From Microcystis novacekii Mn_MB_F_20050700_S1 (lineage in GTDB: Bacteria > Cyanobacteriota > Cyanobacteriia > Cyanobacteriales > Microcystaceae), in assembly GCA_007096045.1 (NCBI GenBank), contig SFAU01000028.1, positions 1-54,369 of the forward strand: DNA of 54,369 bases. Reading direction: 5' to 3'. The notes beneath the pieces are model-generated. The model had not been told where the DNA came from. It made no database searches and worked only from the letters and a program-made list of their open reading frames with translations. Below are positions 24,803 to 33,821 of this stretch, piece by piece. Position 1 is the stretch's first letter. Each line of letters begins with the position of its first letter. The translations under genes were made by a program, and so were the position numbers.

Positions 24803-25900
24803 ATGAGCAAACCGTCCCCTTTTTCGGTTGTTTCTCCTCCTGATGCGACTAATTCACCAGCAAAAGATCCCTGGTTAGCTGTCAATCTCTCGATGTTCTT
24901 CCCCGGCTTGGGACAATGGTATGCTAACAAAAACCAAAAAGCCACCATTTGGGCGATCGCTCAATTAATATTAATAATTGTGACAATTTGGTCAATTTTT
25001 AGCCACAATGGCCCTGTAAGCTGGGGATTAGGGGGAATAGTTGCTCTGGTTGTCCTTTACATTAGCAGTATTTTTGACGCGCACTGGACTGTTTATTATT
25101 CCAGACAGAATAACAGCTTAGAGAAAATTCCCCGGAAACAAAAAAACCCATGGTTTGCCGTCTTCGCTAACCGGATTATACCGGGATTAGGGCAATTGTA
25201 CGCCGATAAGGTGATCTTAGGGATAATTTTTCTGACCATATTCCTGATTACTCTGAAAATGGATCATTTTTTGGCTAATATCCTCTTTCTTACCCCGATA
25301 ATCACAGCGATCTCTATTTATCATGTTTATCACACTTTCCCCCGCCAATTTCATCCCCATCGTCATACCTATCGTTCCATTTTGGCCCTGATGGTGGCAG
25401 CAATTTTTACTTGGGGAATTATCTGTAATTATTTTCCCGATTGGTTACATCAAAAAATAGAATTTTTCGAGATTCCGAGCGAATCCATGCTACCTACCCT
25501 CGCAGTAGGCGATCGCGTTTTCGTCAGTCAATCCAGTAATTATCAAGCGGAAAGAGGCGATATAATTGTTTTTAGAACTCCCGAAAAAATTAAGCAACTA
25601 GAGCCTAATTCGGGAGATTTTTTTATCAAACGAGTCATCGCTATTCCCGGGGATACGATGGAAATCCGCAGGGGTAAAGTTTATCTCAACCGGCAAGTTA
25701 TCGAGGAACCCTACACCGCCGAGTTAGCCAATTATGAAATAGAATTTATGACTGTACCCCCAAAAACCCTGTTTGTTTTGGGAGATAATCGTAACCATAG
25801 TTTTGATTCCCATGCTTGGGGTTTTTTGCCAGAAAGTTATATCGTTGGTCAAGCCTATAAAGTTTACTGGCCTCTCGATCGTGTTCAGTCTTTGCTATGA
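24803..25900 (+). CDS. lepB: signal peptidase I fused to duplicated membrane module
   Basis: A serine/lysine S26 peptidase that removes signal peptides outside the membrane. The catalytic domain is the C-terminal ~150 residues: S228 in PSESMLPTL, K276 in FFIKRVIAIPGD, and box GDNRNHSFDSHAWG. In front are about 200 residues with five to six membrane segments and two related motifs, NLSMFFPGLGQWYANK (~residue 30) and NRIIPGLGQLYADK (~residue 130), the pattern of DUF5683/TM2-like modules. Ordinary LepB has one or two segments. ATG 24803 chosen; an upstream frame from 24698 only translates STRR repeat DNA. Whether it processes general or special substrates is unknown. Confidence 0.85.
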   Translation: MSKPSPFSVVSPPDATNSPAKDPWLAVNLSMFFPGLGQWYANKNQKATIWAIAQLILIIVTIWSIFSHNGPVSWGLGGIVALVVLYISSIFDAHWTVYYSRQNNSLEKIPRKQKNPWFAVFANRIIPGLGQLYADKVILGIIFLTIFLITLKMDHFLANILFLTPIITAISIYHVYHTFPRQFHPHRHTYRSILALMVAAIFTWGIICNYFPDWLHQKIEFFEIPSESMLPTLAVGDRVFVSQSSNYQAERGDIIVFRTPEKIKQLEPNSGDFFIKRVIAIPGDTMEIRRGKVYLNRQVIEEPYTAELANYEIEFMTVPPKTLFVLGDNRNHSFDSHAWGFLPESYIVGQAYKVYWPLDRVQSLL

Positions 25901-26051
25901 TGTAGATGACTGGGGTAACTTTGAGCCTAGGTGTTACAGTTAGATCAGTTGGGGTGTTGTTAGATGATTATAACATTCCCAACCTATGGAAATGTTCCTG
26001 AAAAATCCCCACCGGTGCTAGATAATTAACTTCAATCTTTTCTTGATTAAT

Positions 26052-26627
26052 ATGCTCTTAAAATTCCCTCAAAAGCTGAAAATTCAGCGAATAATATTAT
26101 TAGTATTCTGGCTAGGAATAGGGATATTTTTCTGGTGGTTATCCTGGCAATCCACCGGGATGAGCCAAATTCAACGACCCGAAACAGTTGCTCAACAAAT
26201 TTATCAAGTAATGCCAGATTTACCGAAAGAAAACAACTATACCCGTCGAGATACAGGAGCGATCGATCCGAATAATACCCTAATCAGTCGCTTTCTTCGT
26301 TATCATCAAGATACCAAAAAAAGGTTTACTCTCATCCGTTTTGATTGGCAATTAACCCTAGGGGATTATCTAGGAGTGAACGAGAAAATCAACGAAGAAC
26401 ACTATCCCGGACAAGCAACCCTTACCGTTAATCCCATGGCCGCCGATATCAAAGCGATGAACAGTCTTAATCGTCGTCAACGGCAGCAGTTAGTCACCCT
26501 TCTAGTCGAAATTTATAACCCCGCTATTCTCCCCCAAGAAACCCCCAATCCTAGTCCTTCTCCTAGTCCTTCTCCTAGTCGTCCATCTTTATCAAAACCG
26601 GGAGATGCGGACCTATTAAAATTCTAG
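26052..26627 (+). CDS. single-pass membrane protein, uncharacterised
   Basis: A 191-residue protein with one N-terminal membrane segment (about residues 15-33), an extracytoplasmic domain of ~115 residues (RPETVAQQIYQVMPDLPKEN, then RFLRYHQDTKKRFTLIRFDW), and a C-terminal PSPSPS linker encoded by a CCTAGTCCTTCT tandem repeat. The family is not recognised. The next gene starts 6 bp after its stop, so the two are probably co-transcribed. ATG 26052 preferred over an in-frame TTG at 26043. Confidence 0.7.
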   Translation: MLLKFPQKLKIQRIILLVFWLGIGIFFWWLSWQSTGMSQIQRPETVAQQIYQVMPDLPKENNYTRRDTGAIDPNNTLISRFLRYHQDTKKRFTLIRFDWQLTLGDYLGVNEKINEEHYPGQATLTVNPMAADIKAMNSLNRRQRQQLVTLLVEIYNPAILPQETPNPSPSPSPSPSRPSLSKPGDADLLKF

Positions 26628-26633
26628 AAAATT

Positions 26634-27002
26634 ATGGAAAAAATTCTCAAATATGGTTCGGGTTGGCGACTCGGTTGGAATCCTACGGCAGCCGTTTATA
26701 AAGGATTAATTGGTGGCGATGATTGGGCGATCGAATTAACCGAGGCCGAGTGGCAAGATTTGCGTCGGTTACTATCACAATTGACCGCGACTATGGCAAC
26801 CATAGCCACAGAATTAATGGATGAAGAAAGAATTACTTGTGAAGCGGAAAGCGAGCTTTTATGGTTAGAAGCGGCAGGATTTCCCGATAATTATTCCCTG
26901 CGATTGATTCTATATCAAGGTCGCGGTTGTGAGGGCAATTGGTCGGCCAATGCCCTGCCAGAGTTGCTCGCTGCTTGGGACAATTTGCTTTACAATTTTT
27001 AA
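26634..27002 (+). CDS. DUF1818 family protein
   Basis: A 122-residue soluble protein. WRLGWNPTAAVYKGLIGGDD, then WAIELTEAEWQDLRRLL and LRLILYQGRGCEGNWSANAL, are typical of DUF1818, a small family nearly confined to cyanobacteria and plastid lineages. Biochemical role unknown. It follows the preceding gene by 6 bp and is followed by a hydrolase gene, so the three may form a unit. Confidence 0.82.
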   Translation: MEKILKYGSGWRLGWNPTAAVYKGLIGGDDWAIELTEAEWQDLRRLLSQLTATMATIATELMDEERITCEAESELLWLEAAGFPDNYSLRLILYQGRGCEGNWSANALPELLAAWDNLLYNF

Positions 27003-27067
27003 GAAAGCGGTGGGCATAAGTTAATTTTTGTCTCCCCCTCTTGACTTTTTGACTCCCCTGTGCTGCT

Positions 27068-28138
27068 ATGCTTGCCCATCCTAAAACGAAGACCGATAAT
27101 CGCACCTACACTCCGCCCCCATTGCTGAAAAACGGTTTTGCCATGACTCTTTATGTGTCCCTGAAAGCGCGAGAAACCTGGCAAAATACGATCGCTATTC
27201 CCGAACCAGTCTATCAAGAAACCATTTTCACCGGGGCCAATGCCGTCCCCATCTACGGGATTGTTTCCATTCCCCCGCAAGCGAAAGGAACAATTATCGG
27301 CACCTACGGCATCACGGGAGACTTAGATAATCAATGGTTTTTAAGAATTTTAGGCAGAAAAGCCGTCGCGAGAGACTACGCGATCGTCCTCTTCGATTGG
27401 CGGGCCCACGGTAAGACAGCCGAATTATCCCCGACTCTCACCTCCGATGGCATCTATGAAGGGCTAGATTTCCTTCATATTGCCGCCCAAGCTCAAAAAA
27501 TGGGCTGTCCTGCTCCTTTTTGGTTCACGGGTTACTCTCTGGGGGGACAATTGGCCCTCTGGGGAATTAAATCGGCAGAGAATCAGGAAGATCTGGGGAT
27601 CGATCCCATCGATATCGGCGGTGGTGCGGTAATTTGTCCTAATTTAGACTCTAATCGTTCTTTATCCTATCTCGTCCAGGATACCTGGGGGAAACATTTG
27701 GAAAAAGCGATCGCCAGGGAACTACGCAAGTTAGCCAAACGCATCCATAAAGCTCATCCCGATCATATCGATCCCGAAGCAATTACTCGCGCCACCACGA
27801 TTGCCGGATTCGATCGAGAATTAGTGATTAAAAAGCTAGGATTTGAGACAGTTTTTGACTATTATGCCGCTAGTAGTCCCTTGCCCTTTCAACCCTACTT
27901 AACTAAACCCACTTTTATCCTCTACGCGGCCGATGATCCCCTCTTTTCCCCCGCAGTTATTCCCGATTTGCAAGCAGCGATCGCTGATAATCCCCACGTG
28001 CATCTACTCTTAACCAACCACGGTGGTCATGTGGGTTATATCAGCAGTTTATCCTGTCAGCGTCAGTGGGGCGATAGCGATCGCTGGTGGGCATGGAATC
28101 GGGTTTTAGACTGGTTTGACCAAAAAACTGGCAAATAA
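27068..28138 (+). CDS. alpha/beta-hydrolase
   Basis: A 356-residue alpha/beta-hydrolase with nucleophile elbow G-Y-S-L-G-G (FTGYSLGGQLALWG), oxyanion-side strand GTYGITGDLDNQWF, later acid region LYAADDPLF and catalytic His in TNHGGHVGYI. The overall plan matches the YheT/EMB8-like group of esterases; substrate unknown. ATG 27068 is used, but the ATG at 27140 (MTLYVSLKARETW) is also possible because neither has a clear ribosome site. Convergent with the sugar kinase gene, 10 bp between stops. Confidence 0.82.
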   Translation: MLAHPKTKTDNRTYTPPPLLKNGFAMTLYVSLKARETWQNTIAIPEPVYQETIFTGANAVPIYGIVSIPPQAKGTIIGTYGITGDLDNQWFLRILGRKAVARDYAIVLFDWRAHGKTAELSPTLTSDGIYEGLDFLHIAAQAQKMGCPAPFWFTGYSLGGQLALWGIKSAENQEDLGIDPIDIGGGAVICPNLDSNRSLSYLVQDTWGKHLEKAIARELRKLAKRIHKAHPDHIDPEAITRATTIAGFDRELVIKKLGFETVFDYYAASSPLPFQPYLTKPTFILYAADDPLFSPAVIPDLQAAIADNPHVHLLLTNHGGHVGYISSLSCQRQWGDSDRWWAWNRVLDWFDQKTGK

Positions 28139-28148
28139 GGGCTAATTT

Positions 28149-29144
28149 CTAGGAGTCAAAGGCCGCTAGAAACTCCTCCACCTGTTCCCGAGTTGGTTGG
28201 GATGCGATCGCTCCTGCTCCCCTTGTCACCATTGCTCCCACCGCACAGGCATAAATCACGGCATTACGGGCTAAATCGGGGAAAACGCCGATTTGATCGC
28301 CTCCCAGACTGGCACGAGCCAAAAAACCCGCCACAAAGCCATCCCCCGCCCCAGTTGTATCCACTACCTCCCCGGTAAAAGCCTCGACATTACCGCTATT
28401 TTTGCCTAAATGATATTTACAACCTTTTGCGCCGCCAGTAACCAGAATTGCCCCTAAATTGGGGTATTGTGATGATATTTCTCCCGGGTTATCAGTGCCA
28501 AATAACCATGCTGCTTCTTCCTCGCTACATTTGAGCAAATCGGCCTGGGCAATAAAATCTCGAATGATATCAGGGGCAGCCTCAAGATTAGGCCAAAAAA
28601 CCGGTCGCCAGTTGATATCAATCAATACTTTCACCCCGTAAATTTTAGCCAATTCAAGGGCGCGCATCATCGCAGCTCTCGCCGGGGGATAGGCTAACCC
28701 TAGGGTTCCCATAACTAGATAATCAGCATTTTTCCAGAGATTTTCAGGCAATAGGTCAGCATTAAGGGCAGTATCGGCAAAATCCGTCGTTTTTCTGCCG
28801 CCAAAACCCGCAAAATGTCTGTCTCCCCCAGCATCGCGGGTGACATAAACTTGTCGGGTGGGTAGGGTGGGGTGATACTGTACACCAGTGGTATCGACTC
28901 CGAGAGCGTCTAGCAAGGTGATTAACTGTTCTCCTCGTTGATCTTTGCCCACACAACCGATAAAAGCCGAATTTATGCCCAATTTTCGCAATCCACAGGC
29001 CACGTTTGCCGGCGCACCCCCGGCGTAGGTTGTCCAAGAAGTTACTTGCTCTATAGCGCGATCGCTTTGATCGGCAATTAGATCATAGAGGATTTCCCCT
29101 AAACAAATGACAGACACCGGCGAAGATCTTTGATTGTTAAGCAT
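28149..29144 (-). CDS. PfkB-family carbohydrate kinase, probable fructokinase
   Basis: Phosphorylates a sugar with ATP in the cytosol. PfkB signatures: GGAPANVACGLRKLG near residue 42 and DTTGAGDGFVAGFLAR near residue 263, the latter carrying the catalytic aspartate. The start VICLGEILYDLIADQ and GADDHF-like RDAGGDRHFAGFGG are typical of bacterial fructokinases and distinguish it from adenosine kinase. The 331-residue length is normal. Sucrose breakdown would provide fructose, but no sucrose genes are in this window. Confidence 0.85.
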   Translation of the reverse strand: MLNNQRSSPVSVICLGEILYDLIADQSDRAIEQVTSWTTYAGGAPANVACGLRKLGINSAFIGCVGKDQRGEQLITLLDALGVDTTGVQYHPTLPTRQVYVTRDAGGDRHFAGFGGRKTTDFADTALNADLLPENLWKNADYLVMGTLGLAYPPARAAMMRALELAKIYGVKVLIDINWRPVFWPNLEAAPDIIRDFIAQADLLKCSEEEAAWLFGTDNPGEISSQYPNLGAILVTGGAKGCKYHLGKNSGNVEAFTGEVVDTTGAGDGFVAGFLARASLGGDQIGVFPDLARNAVIYACAVGAMVTRGAGAIASQPTREQVEEFLAAFDS

Positions 29145-29170
29145 TGCTGTGGGGTGTGGGGAAGCTTTTT

Positions 29171-29429
29171 TCAGTGATCAGTAAACAGTAAACAGTAATC
29201 AGTGAGGTTCTTCGTTACTTGGTATGGTTCGATCGGGTGGCATAAATCGACTAAATCCTTATTTGACAAGAGACTTAATTGATTAGTTCGTTCTAGAGCG
29301 AAAACAATTGACAAAAATGGCCAAATGTCTTTCTCTGTAAGAGTTTCATTCCTTATAACCCTGTCCGTTGCATCACACAAACCGAAGAACCATAACTGAT
29401 CACTGATCACTGATCACTGATCACTGATT
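29171..29429. repeat. STRR heptamer palindrome locus with nested MITE
   Basis: The left arm is TCAGTGATCAGTAAACAGTA and onward (29171-29205). The right arm is ATAACTGATCACTGATCACT and onward (29392-29429). The 186-bp GGTTCTTCG element occupies exactly the interval between the arms. The rest of the 29145-29601 spacer is AT-rich, with no assigned feature. Confidence 0.75.
29206..29391. mobile_element. 186-bp MITE with GGTTCTTCG termini, copy 2
   Basis: Inverted copy of the element at 17555-17739 with identical 9-bp termini. It is inserted between the two arms of an STRR palindrome. No target-site duplication is obvious. Confidence 0.7.
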
Positions 29430-29601
29430 AATGACTTGTCAAGAAATCACGATAAATCAGCTAGAGATTATCTGAGGCATTGAGTATAATTAGACACATA
29501 GATTAGGGGAAATTGCTCATAAATCAGTCCGATCGAGCGTGAATCCTCTTTCTCGGAAAAATATCTTCTCCTATTTTTTAGTCTTAGACTAAGGAAATAT
29601 C

Positions 29602-30072
29602 ATGATTGATTGTAGTCAGATTCAGTTTGACGAGGATAAAAGCAAGATAGATCTATTGCAACTACGAGAATTATTTAATTTAACCGCATTTTGGGCAATC
29701 GATCGCCGTTTAGAAGATTTAGAAACCGCAATTGACTATAGTGATCCGGTGGTGACGGTGTGGAATGAGCGGCAATTAATTGGTTTTGCTCGCGCCATTT
29801 CTGACGGCATTTATCGGGCCACTATTTGGGATGTGATCGTTCATCCCAATTATCAGGGAGCCGGTTTAGGGCGTAAATTAGTAGAAACAGTTTTGGCCCA
29901 TCCCCGAATAAATCGGGTGGAAAGAGTCTATTTGATGACTACTAATCAAGAAAATTTTTACCAGCGCATTGGTTTCCAAAGCAACGCCACCACGACGATG
30001 GTATTATTTAATCGTTATCCCGAGGAGTTTCCCTATCCAGCGATCGAGGTAGAGAAAAAACGATCCCTGTGA
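29602..30072 (+). CDS. GNAT-family N-acetyltransferase
   Basis: A 156-residue acetyltransferase. The acetyl-CoA-binding motif A is VIVHPNYQGAGLGRKLVE and the C-terminal YLMTTNQENFYQRIGFQSNA strand-helix is canonical. It resembles the GNAT group shared by cyanobacteria and plastids. Substrate unknown. Its last 65 bp overlap the convergent kinase gene, with stops facing each other. Confidence 0.82.
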   Translation: MIDCSQIQFDEDKSKIDLLQLRELFNLTAFWAIDRRLEDLETAIDYSDPVVTVWNERQLIGFARAISDGIYRATIWDVIVHPNYQGAGLGRKLVETVLAHPRINRVERVYLMTTNQENFYQRIGFQSNATTTMVLFNRYPEEFPYPAIEVEKKRSL

Positions 30073-30817
30073 GCTTGTCCTGACTATTGTTATCGATTTG
30101 ATCTAAGCTCATTTCCCCCCCCGAGACTTCGATAATGCCTTTCGCTAACTGAAATTTAAGGCCGGGAGAAAGACCAAGAGCTTGAGTAAATTGTTTTACT
30201 TCTTCTAGCTTTGATTCTAAACTCAAAGGGGAAATTTCTGGCATTTGCCAGAGAGGGATTTCCCCCAGAAATTCTAGGACAATAGTGACTTTTTTCTCGC
30301 AAAGAGTGCTTACCGATATACAAATAGAGCCACTCGCTAAGTTGGCGATCGCTGCATCGACGAGCAGGACAAGAGCGGAGGATAAACACTGATAATCGGC
30401 AATAATAGCAATATCATCGGTTAAAGGGCTAAATTTAAGCTTAATATTGCGATTAGCTGCCTGTAAATAGGTTAAACTTGCCCAATCTTGCCAAAGTTTA
30501 GTTAAAGAAAAAATTTCTCGCTCCAGAGGTATAGTACCAGACTCTAGCTTCGAGAGATTAATCATCTCATCGAGCATTGCCATCAGTTTACGGCCCGCCA
30601 GTTGTCCCTGGGCGATAAATTCCCTTTCTTCGGCCGGACTTTCGCAAAGATCGGCGAGAATCAGTTGATGGAGACTGATCATACTGCTCAATGGCGATCG
30701 CAATTCGTGGGCAAACCGTGCCAAAAAACTGCTTTTGAGGTGATTAATTGCCACGGCCATGTGATAAGCGAGGCGAGTTTGCTGTAATTCCCGTTTTAAA
30801 GCGTCAATATCGTCCAT
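30008..30817 (-). CDS. HisKA-containing kinase with degenerate ATPase domain
   Basis: A 269-residue protein with a short N-terminal coiled coil, a good HisKA dimerisation domain (FLARFAHELRSPLSSMISLH, with phospho-acceptor His), and a HATPase-like C-terminal domain lacking recognisable N-box asparagine and G1 (DxGxG) motifs; only a G2-like LSPGLKFQLAKGIIEVSGGE remains. It may be a non-catalytic scaffold or an acceptor for another kinase; no receiver domain or response regulator is adjacent. ATG 30817 lies directly after the stop of the tsaC gene (30820), so the two are cotranscribed. The longer upstream reading is only tsaC in another frame. Confidence 0.72.
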   Translation of the reverse strand: MDDIDALKRELQQTRLAYHMAVAINHLKSSFLARFAHELRSPLSSMISLHQLILADLCESPAEEREFIAQGQLAGRKLMAMLDEMINLSKLESGTIPLEREIFSLTKLWQDWASLTYLQAANRNIKLKFSPLTDDIAIIADYQCLSSALVLLVDAAIANLASGSICISVSTLCEKKVTIVLEFLGEIPLWQMPEISPLSLESKLEEVKQFTQALGLSPGLKFQLAKGIIEVSGGEMSLDQIDNNSQDKLTGIVFSLPRSLDRETPRDND

Positions 30818-30819
30818 AT

Positions 30820-31407
30820 TTACAGAAAAACTGCTCCTTGTCGTAAGACATCCCATCCTTGACATTGCCAACGCGCGACGGTGGAGGGTTGTCCACTATT
30901 GATTATTCCCCATGCTTGCCTTTCTGTGGGCGCTAACACCGTTACTGAGGGAAAAGTAGTCATAATTGCGGATGGAGTCAATAAAGGCTCTTGTCCTGAC
31001 AGATTAGCACTTGTGGTCGCTAAAACACCAGTTCGACCGAGAATTTCTCTTGCGATCGCATGAGCGGGAACTCGGATACCAATCGTGCTAGGATCCTTAG
31101 GGTTAAGAACTTTTGGTACTTTTTCAGAAGCAGGTAAAACCAAAGTTAGGGAGCCGGGCCAGTATTTTTCGGTCATTTGCTGCCAAATCTCCCTTTCTTC
31201 CTGATTTCCCCTGACATAATCCCATAAATCTGCTGCTGAGGCCGCCATGAGAATTAAAGGTTTATCAAAAGTCCGTTTTTTAGCGGCAAAAACTAAGGCA
31301 GCATAGGGGGGAGAAACTGCTAAAGCGGGGACTGTATCCGTGGGAAAAGAAACCACTTGACCACTTAGGGCTGCGTGAACAATTTCGTTAAGAGAACCAG
31401 TAGGCAT
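30820..31407 (-). CDS. tsaC: threonylcarbamoyl-AMP synthase TsaC/Sua5-type
   Basis: Makes threonylcarbamoyl-AMP from threonine, bicarbonate and ATP for the t6A37 modification of ANN-decoding tRNAs. YrdC fold: SFPTDTVPALA, then KKRTFDKPLILM with the conserved K-x-R region, TLVLPA and TIGIRVPAHAIAREILG, ending in TTSANLSG. At 195 residues it is the short TsaC form without the Sua5 C-terminal domain. First gene of a two-gene unit with the degenerate kinase. Confidence 0.88.
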   Translation of the reverse strand: MPTGSLNEIVHAALSGQVVSFPTDTVPALAVSPPYAALVFAAKKRTFDKPLILMAASAADLWDYVRGNQEEREIWQQMTEKYWPGSLTLVLPASEKVPKVLNPKDPSTIGIRVPAHAIAREILGRTGVLATTSANLSGQEPLLTPSAIMTTFPSVTVLAPTERQAWGIINSGQPSTVARWQCQGWDVLRQGAVFL

Positions 31408-31469
31408 TGAGAATTGATCATTTTTGGGGACTAATTTAGCCTAAAACTTTTTGGTACAATTTTAAACGG

Positions 31470-31561
31470 GTAGGGTTGATTCATGAATCAACCCTACCTT
31501 CCTACCTTGAATCAACCCTACCTTCCTACCTTGAATCAACCCTACCTTGAATCAACCCTAC
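31470..31561. repeat. REP-like palindrome with expanded right half-sites
   Basis: A perfect 28-bp palindrome, arm GTAGGGTTGATTCA (31470-31497), is followed by three more copies of the right half TGAATCAACCCTAC (31508-31521, 31532-31545, 31548-31561) separated by short CTTCCTACCT spacers. It shares the GTAGGG tip and central TTCATGAA with the RAYT-associated palindromes. Confidence 0.85.
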
Positions 31562-31632
31562 TTGATCAGCGGGGTATCTGAAAGTTTTTAACACCTACCT
31601 ACTTATCTCCAACCAATGAGCGACGATTAATT

Positions 31633-32160
31633 ATGAATGAGTCTGATACTTTTGCTAATCTCCAACAATTAGAATATATTCCTTACCTAGATACCACGGG
31701 TAATATCTCTGCTGATTTCCAGGGAAAAATCGGTGTTTATGCCATTTTTAATCGAGAGCAAGTCCTAGAGTTTGTCGGCTATTCTCGTGATATTTATCTC
31801 AGTTTAAAACAACATCTTGCCCGACAGCCTCAAGCTTGTTATTGGCTAAAAGTACAGTTGATTGATCGTCCTAATCGGACTATTCTCGAATCGATTAAAC
31901 AAGCTTGGCTAAGAGAAAGTCAGGCAGTAATCGGCAATGAAAAACTCTGGACAGAACCAATTGATGCTAAATTAGCCATGACTGAGACAGAAAAAGAAAT
32001 TTATCAAAGTGCTGATGAAGTAGGGAAAATCAAGTTATTAAAACAGGTATCCAGACGAGTAGAAAATGATATTTTATCAACCCTAGAAAAACGGGGAGTA
32101 CAGATGGAAATTCGTTTTAATCCCAAGTTAAAAGAACAGGGTTTGCTCGATTTAAAGTAA
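31633..32160 (+). CDS. GIY-YIG-domain protein
   Basis: A 175-residue protein with a GIY-YIG-like N-terminal half: [20 protein letters not shown] (standing for the GxY...YxG strands), [15 protein letters not shown] (the conserved Arg helix) and [12 protein letters not shown] with a possible catalytic Glu. The C-terminal part is helical and charged. This group is common in cyanobacteria and of unknown function. ATG 31633. Upstream of trpD in the same direction, 79 bp apart. Confidence 0.75.
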   Translation: MNESDTFANLQQLEYIPYLDTTGNISADFQGKIGVYAIFNREQVLEFVGYSRDIYLSLKQHLARQPQACYWLKVQLIDRPNRTILESIKQAWLRESQAVIGNEKLWTEPIDAKLAMTETEKEIYQSADEVGKIKLLKQVSRRVENDILSTLEKRGVQMEIRFNPKLKEQGLLDLK

Positions 32161-32239
32161 AAATTACCAGGAGCGATCGATTCTCCAGACAAACCGCTAT
32201 GATAGTATATCGCCCCATCCCGACACCAATGGAACAGCG

Positions 32240-33274
32240 ATGACCACTCAAGACTGGCCAAACCTACTGCAGCAACTACTCGCTCGAAAATCCCTTTCCC
32301 TTAACCAAGCTGAAGAATTAATGACCGGATGGTTAAACGGCCAGATTCCGGAAGTTTTATCGGGGGCAATTTTAGCGGCTTTGCAAGCAAAAGGAGTCTC
32401 GGCTGCGGAATTAGCGGGAATGGCCGGAGTTTTACGGCAACAATCTCGCTTAGAAGACCCTAAACCCCATACTACTCCCGTTATCGATACCTGTGGCACC
32501 GGCGGCGACGGGGCCTCAACCTTTAATATTTCCACTACCGTGGCTTTTGTGGCGGCCGCCGGGGGCGTAAAAGTGGCTAAACACGGCAATCGCTCTGCCT
32601 CCAGCAAGGTCGGTTCGGCCGATGTTTTAGAATATCTTGGGGTTAATTTAAGCGCCCCTAGCGAGAAAGTAGCGGCGGCTTTAGATGGGGTGGGAGTGAC
32701 CTTTCTTTTTGCCCCCGGTTGGCATCCGGCCCTGAAAAGTGTGGCTAATCTCCGCAAAACCCTGAAAGTTCGCACGGTTTTTAATCTTCTGGGCCCTCTA
32801 GTTAATCCTCTCCGTCCCACAGGTCAAGTTATCGGGGTTTATGACCGGCAATTTCTCATCCCCATGGCCACGGCTTTAGCACAAATGGGAACCCCAAAGG
32901 CGATTATTGTTCACGGCCGGGAAAAACTCGACGAGGTGGGGTTAGGAGATCTGACCGATATGGCTTTATTAAATAATGGCGAGGTGATTTCTGGGGTGAT
33001 CGATCCCTTGTCAATTTCTATCCCCAGAGCCAGTTTAAATGCCCTTAAAGGCGGGGAAGTGCCAGAAAATGCCGAAATCCTCAAAAATGTCCTGCAAGGG
33101 GGTGGAACGCTGGCTCAACGGGATGCTGTGGCGATTAATGCCTCTCTTGCCCTACAGGTGGCAGAAAAGGTCACTTTTGGCGATCATGCTGCTGGTTTCG
33201 CCCTCGCTCGCGAGATTTTAGCCAGTGGGTTAGCTTGGCAAAAATTAGAGGAGTTGGTTAAGTTTCTCGCTTAG
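32240..33274 (+). CDS. trpD: anthranilate phosphoribosyltransferase
   Basis: Transfers phosphoribose from PRPP to anthranilate, the second step of tryptophan synthesis. The PRPP site is [17 protein letters not shown] and the substrate/metal region is [20 protein letters not shown]. The 344-residue length and helical N-terminal domain ([20 protein letters not shown]) are standard. It stands apart from other trp genes, as is usual in cyanobacteria. Confidence 0.93.
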   Translation: MTTQDWPNLLQQLLARKSLSLNQAEELMTGWLNGQIPEVLSGAILAALQAKGVSAAELAGMAGVLRQQSRLEDPKPHTTPVIDTCGTGGDGASTFNISTTVAFVAAAGGVKVAKHGNRSASSKVGSADVLEYLGVNLSAPSEKVAAALDGVGVTFLFAPGWHPALKSVANLRKTLKVRTVFNLLGPLVNPLRPTGQVIGVYDRQFLIPMATALAQMGTPKAIIVHGREKLDEVGLGDLTDMALLNNGEVISGVIDPLSISIPRASLNALKGGEVPENAEILKNVLQGGGTLAQRDAVAINASLALQVAEKVTFGDHAAGFALAREILASGLAWQKLEELVKFLA

Positions 33275-33420
33275 GACAATTCAGAGGATACAGAAAGCAG
33301 TCGCGATGCCAAAGTTGACACCACCAAGCATGACAATATTCTGATTGACGAATTGGCCTTATTTCAGCTTCTATTTTCCAGTCAGTGCCTCTCTTGATAT
33401 GTAGCCTATACTCAACGGAT
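33275..33420 (+). pseudogene. gene-tail remnant, repeated IDE-ALFQ motif
   Basis: A frame downstream of trpD reads SRDAKVDTTKHDNILIDELA then LFQLLFSSQCLS and a stop. The same DNA recurs at 33640-33682, read as MIDEFALFQPLFSS before a stop. No complete gene exists around either. Probably decayed duplicates of one unidentified gene; family not recognised. Confidence 0.35.
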
Positions 33421-33475
33421 GGCCGTATTACTTGCGATTTTATTGCTCAATCCAAGTTTTTGGGGGGTTCTACCC

Positions 33476-33645
33476 CCCAAACCCCCCGTTGGGGGCGTGG
33501 CGCCGCCCCCAAACCCCCCGCGCATTAGTTTTTCGGTGGGATGCTTACACGCGGCTGCTGATACATCTGTAATAATTTAAGAGTCACTCCACTTGCAGGA
33601 GTGCCTGTCCTGATATGTAGCCTATACTCAACGGATTTAGTATGA
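33476..33645. repeat. 170-bp direct repeat upstream of nirA
   Basis: About 90 percent identical by eye to 35596-35766 in the same orientation. It contains a GC-rich hairpin (TTGGGGGCG / CGCCCCCAA), CGCATTAGTTTTTCGGTGGG, TCTGTAATAATTTAAGAGTC, and GATATGTAGCCTATACTCAA near the end. The last ~37 bp also recur at 33384-33420. Nothing coding. The rest of the spacer holds the CCCCACTT tract (33700-33766) and the nirA promoter. Confidence 0.8.
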
Positions 33646-33821
33646 TTGACGAATTTGCGTTATTTCAGCCTCTATTTTCAAGTTAGGAGATTATTTTTAT
33701 TTATTCTCCCATCTCCCATCTCCCCACACCCCACTTCCCCACTTCCCCACTTCCCCACACCCCACCTCAATGCACTTACTGCATGATATAAATCCTTAAA
33801 CACGATAGTTAAAGGATTTCT

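Noticed and set aside
26560-26600. PSPSPS-encoding repeat as a phase-variable tract
   Set aside because: Only a few CCTAGTCCTTCT units, in a multiple of three, in a linker; variation would not shift the frame.
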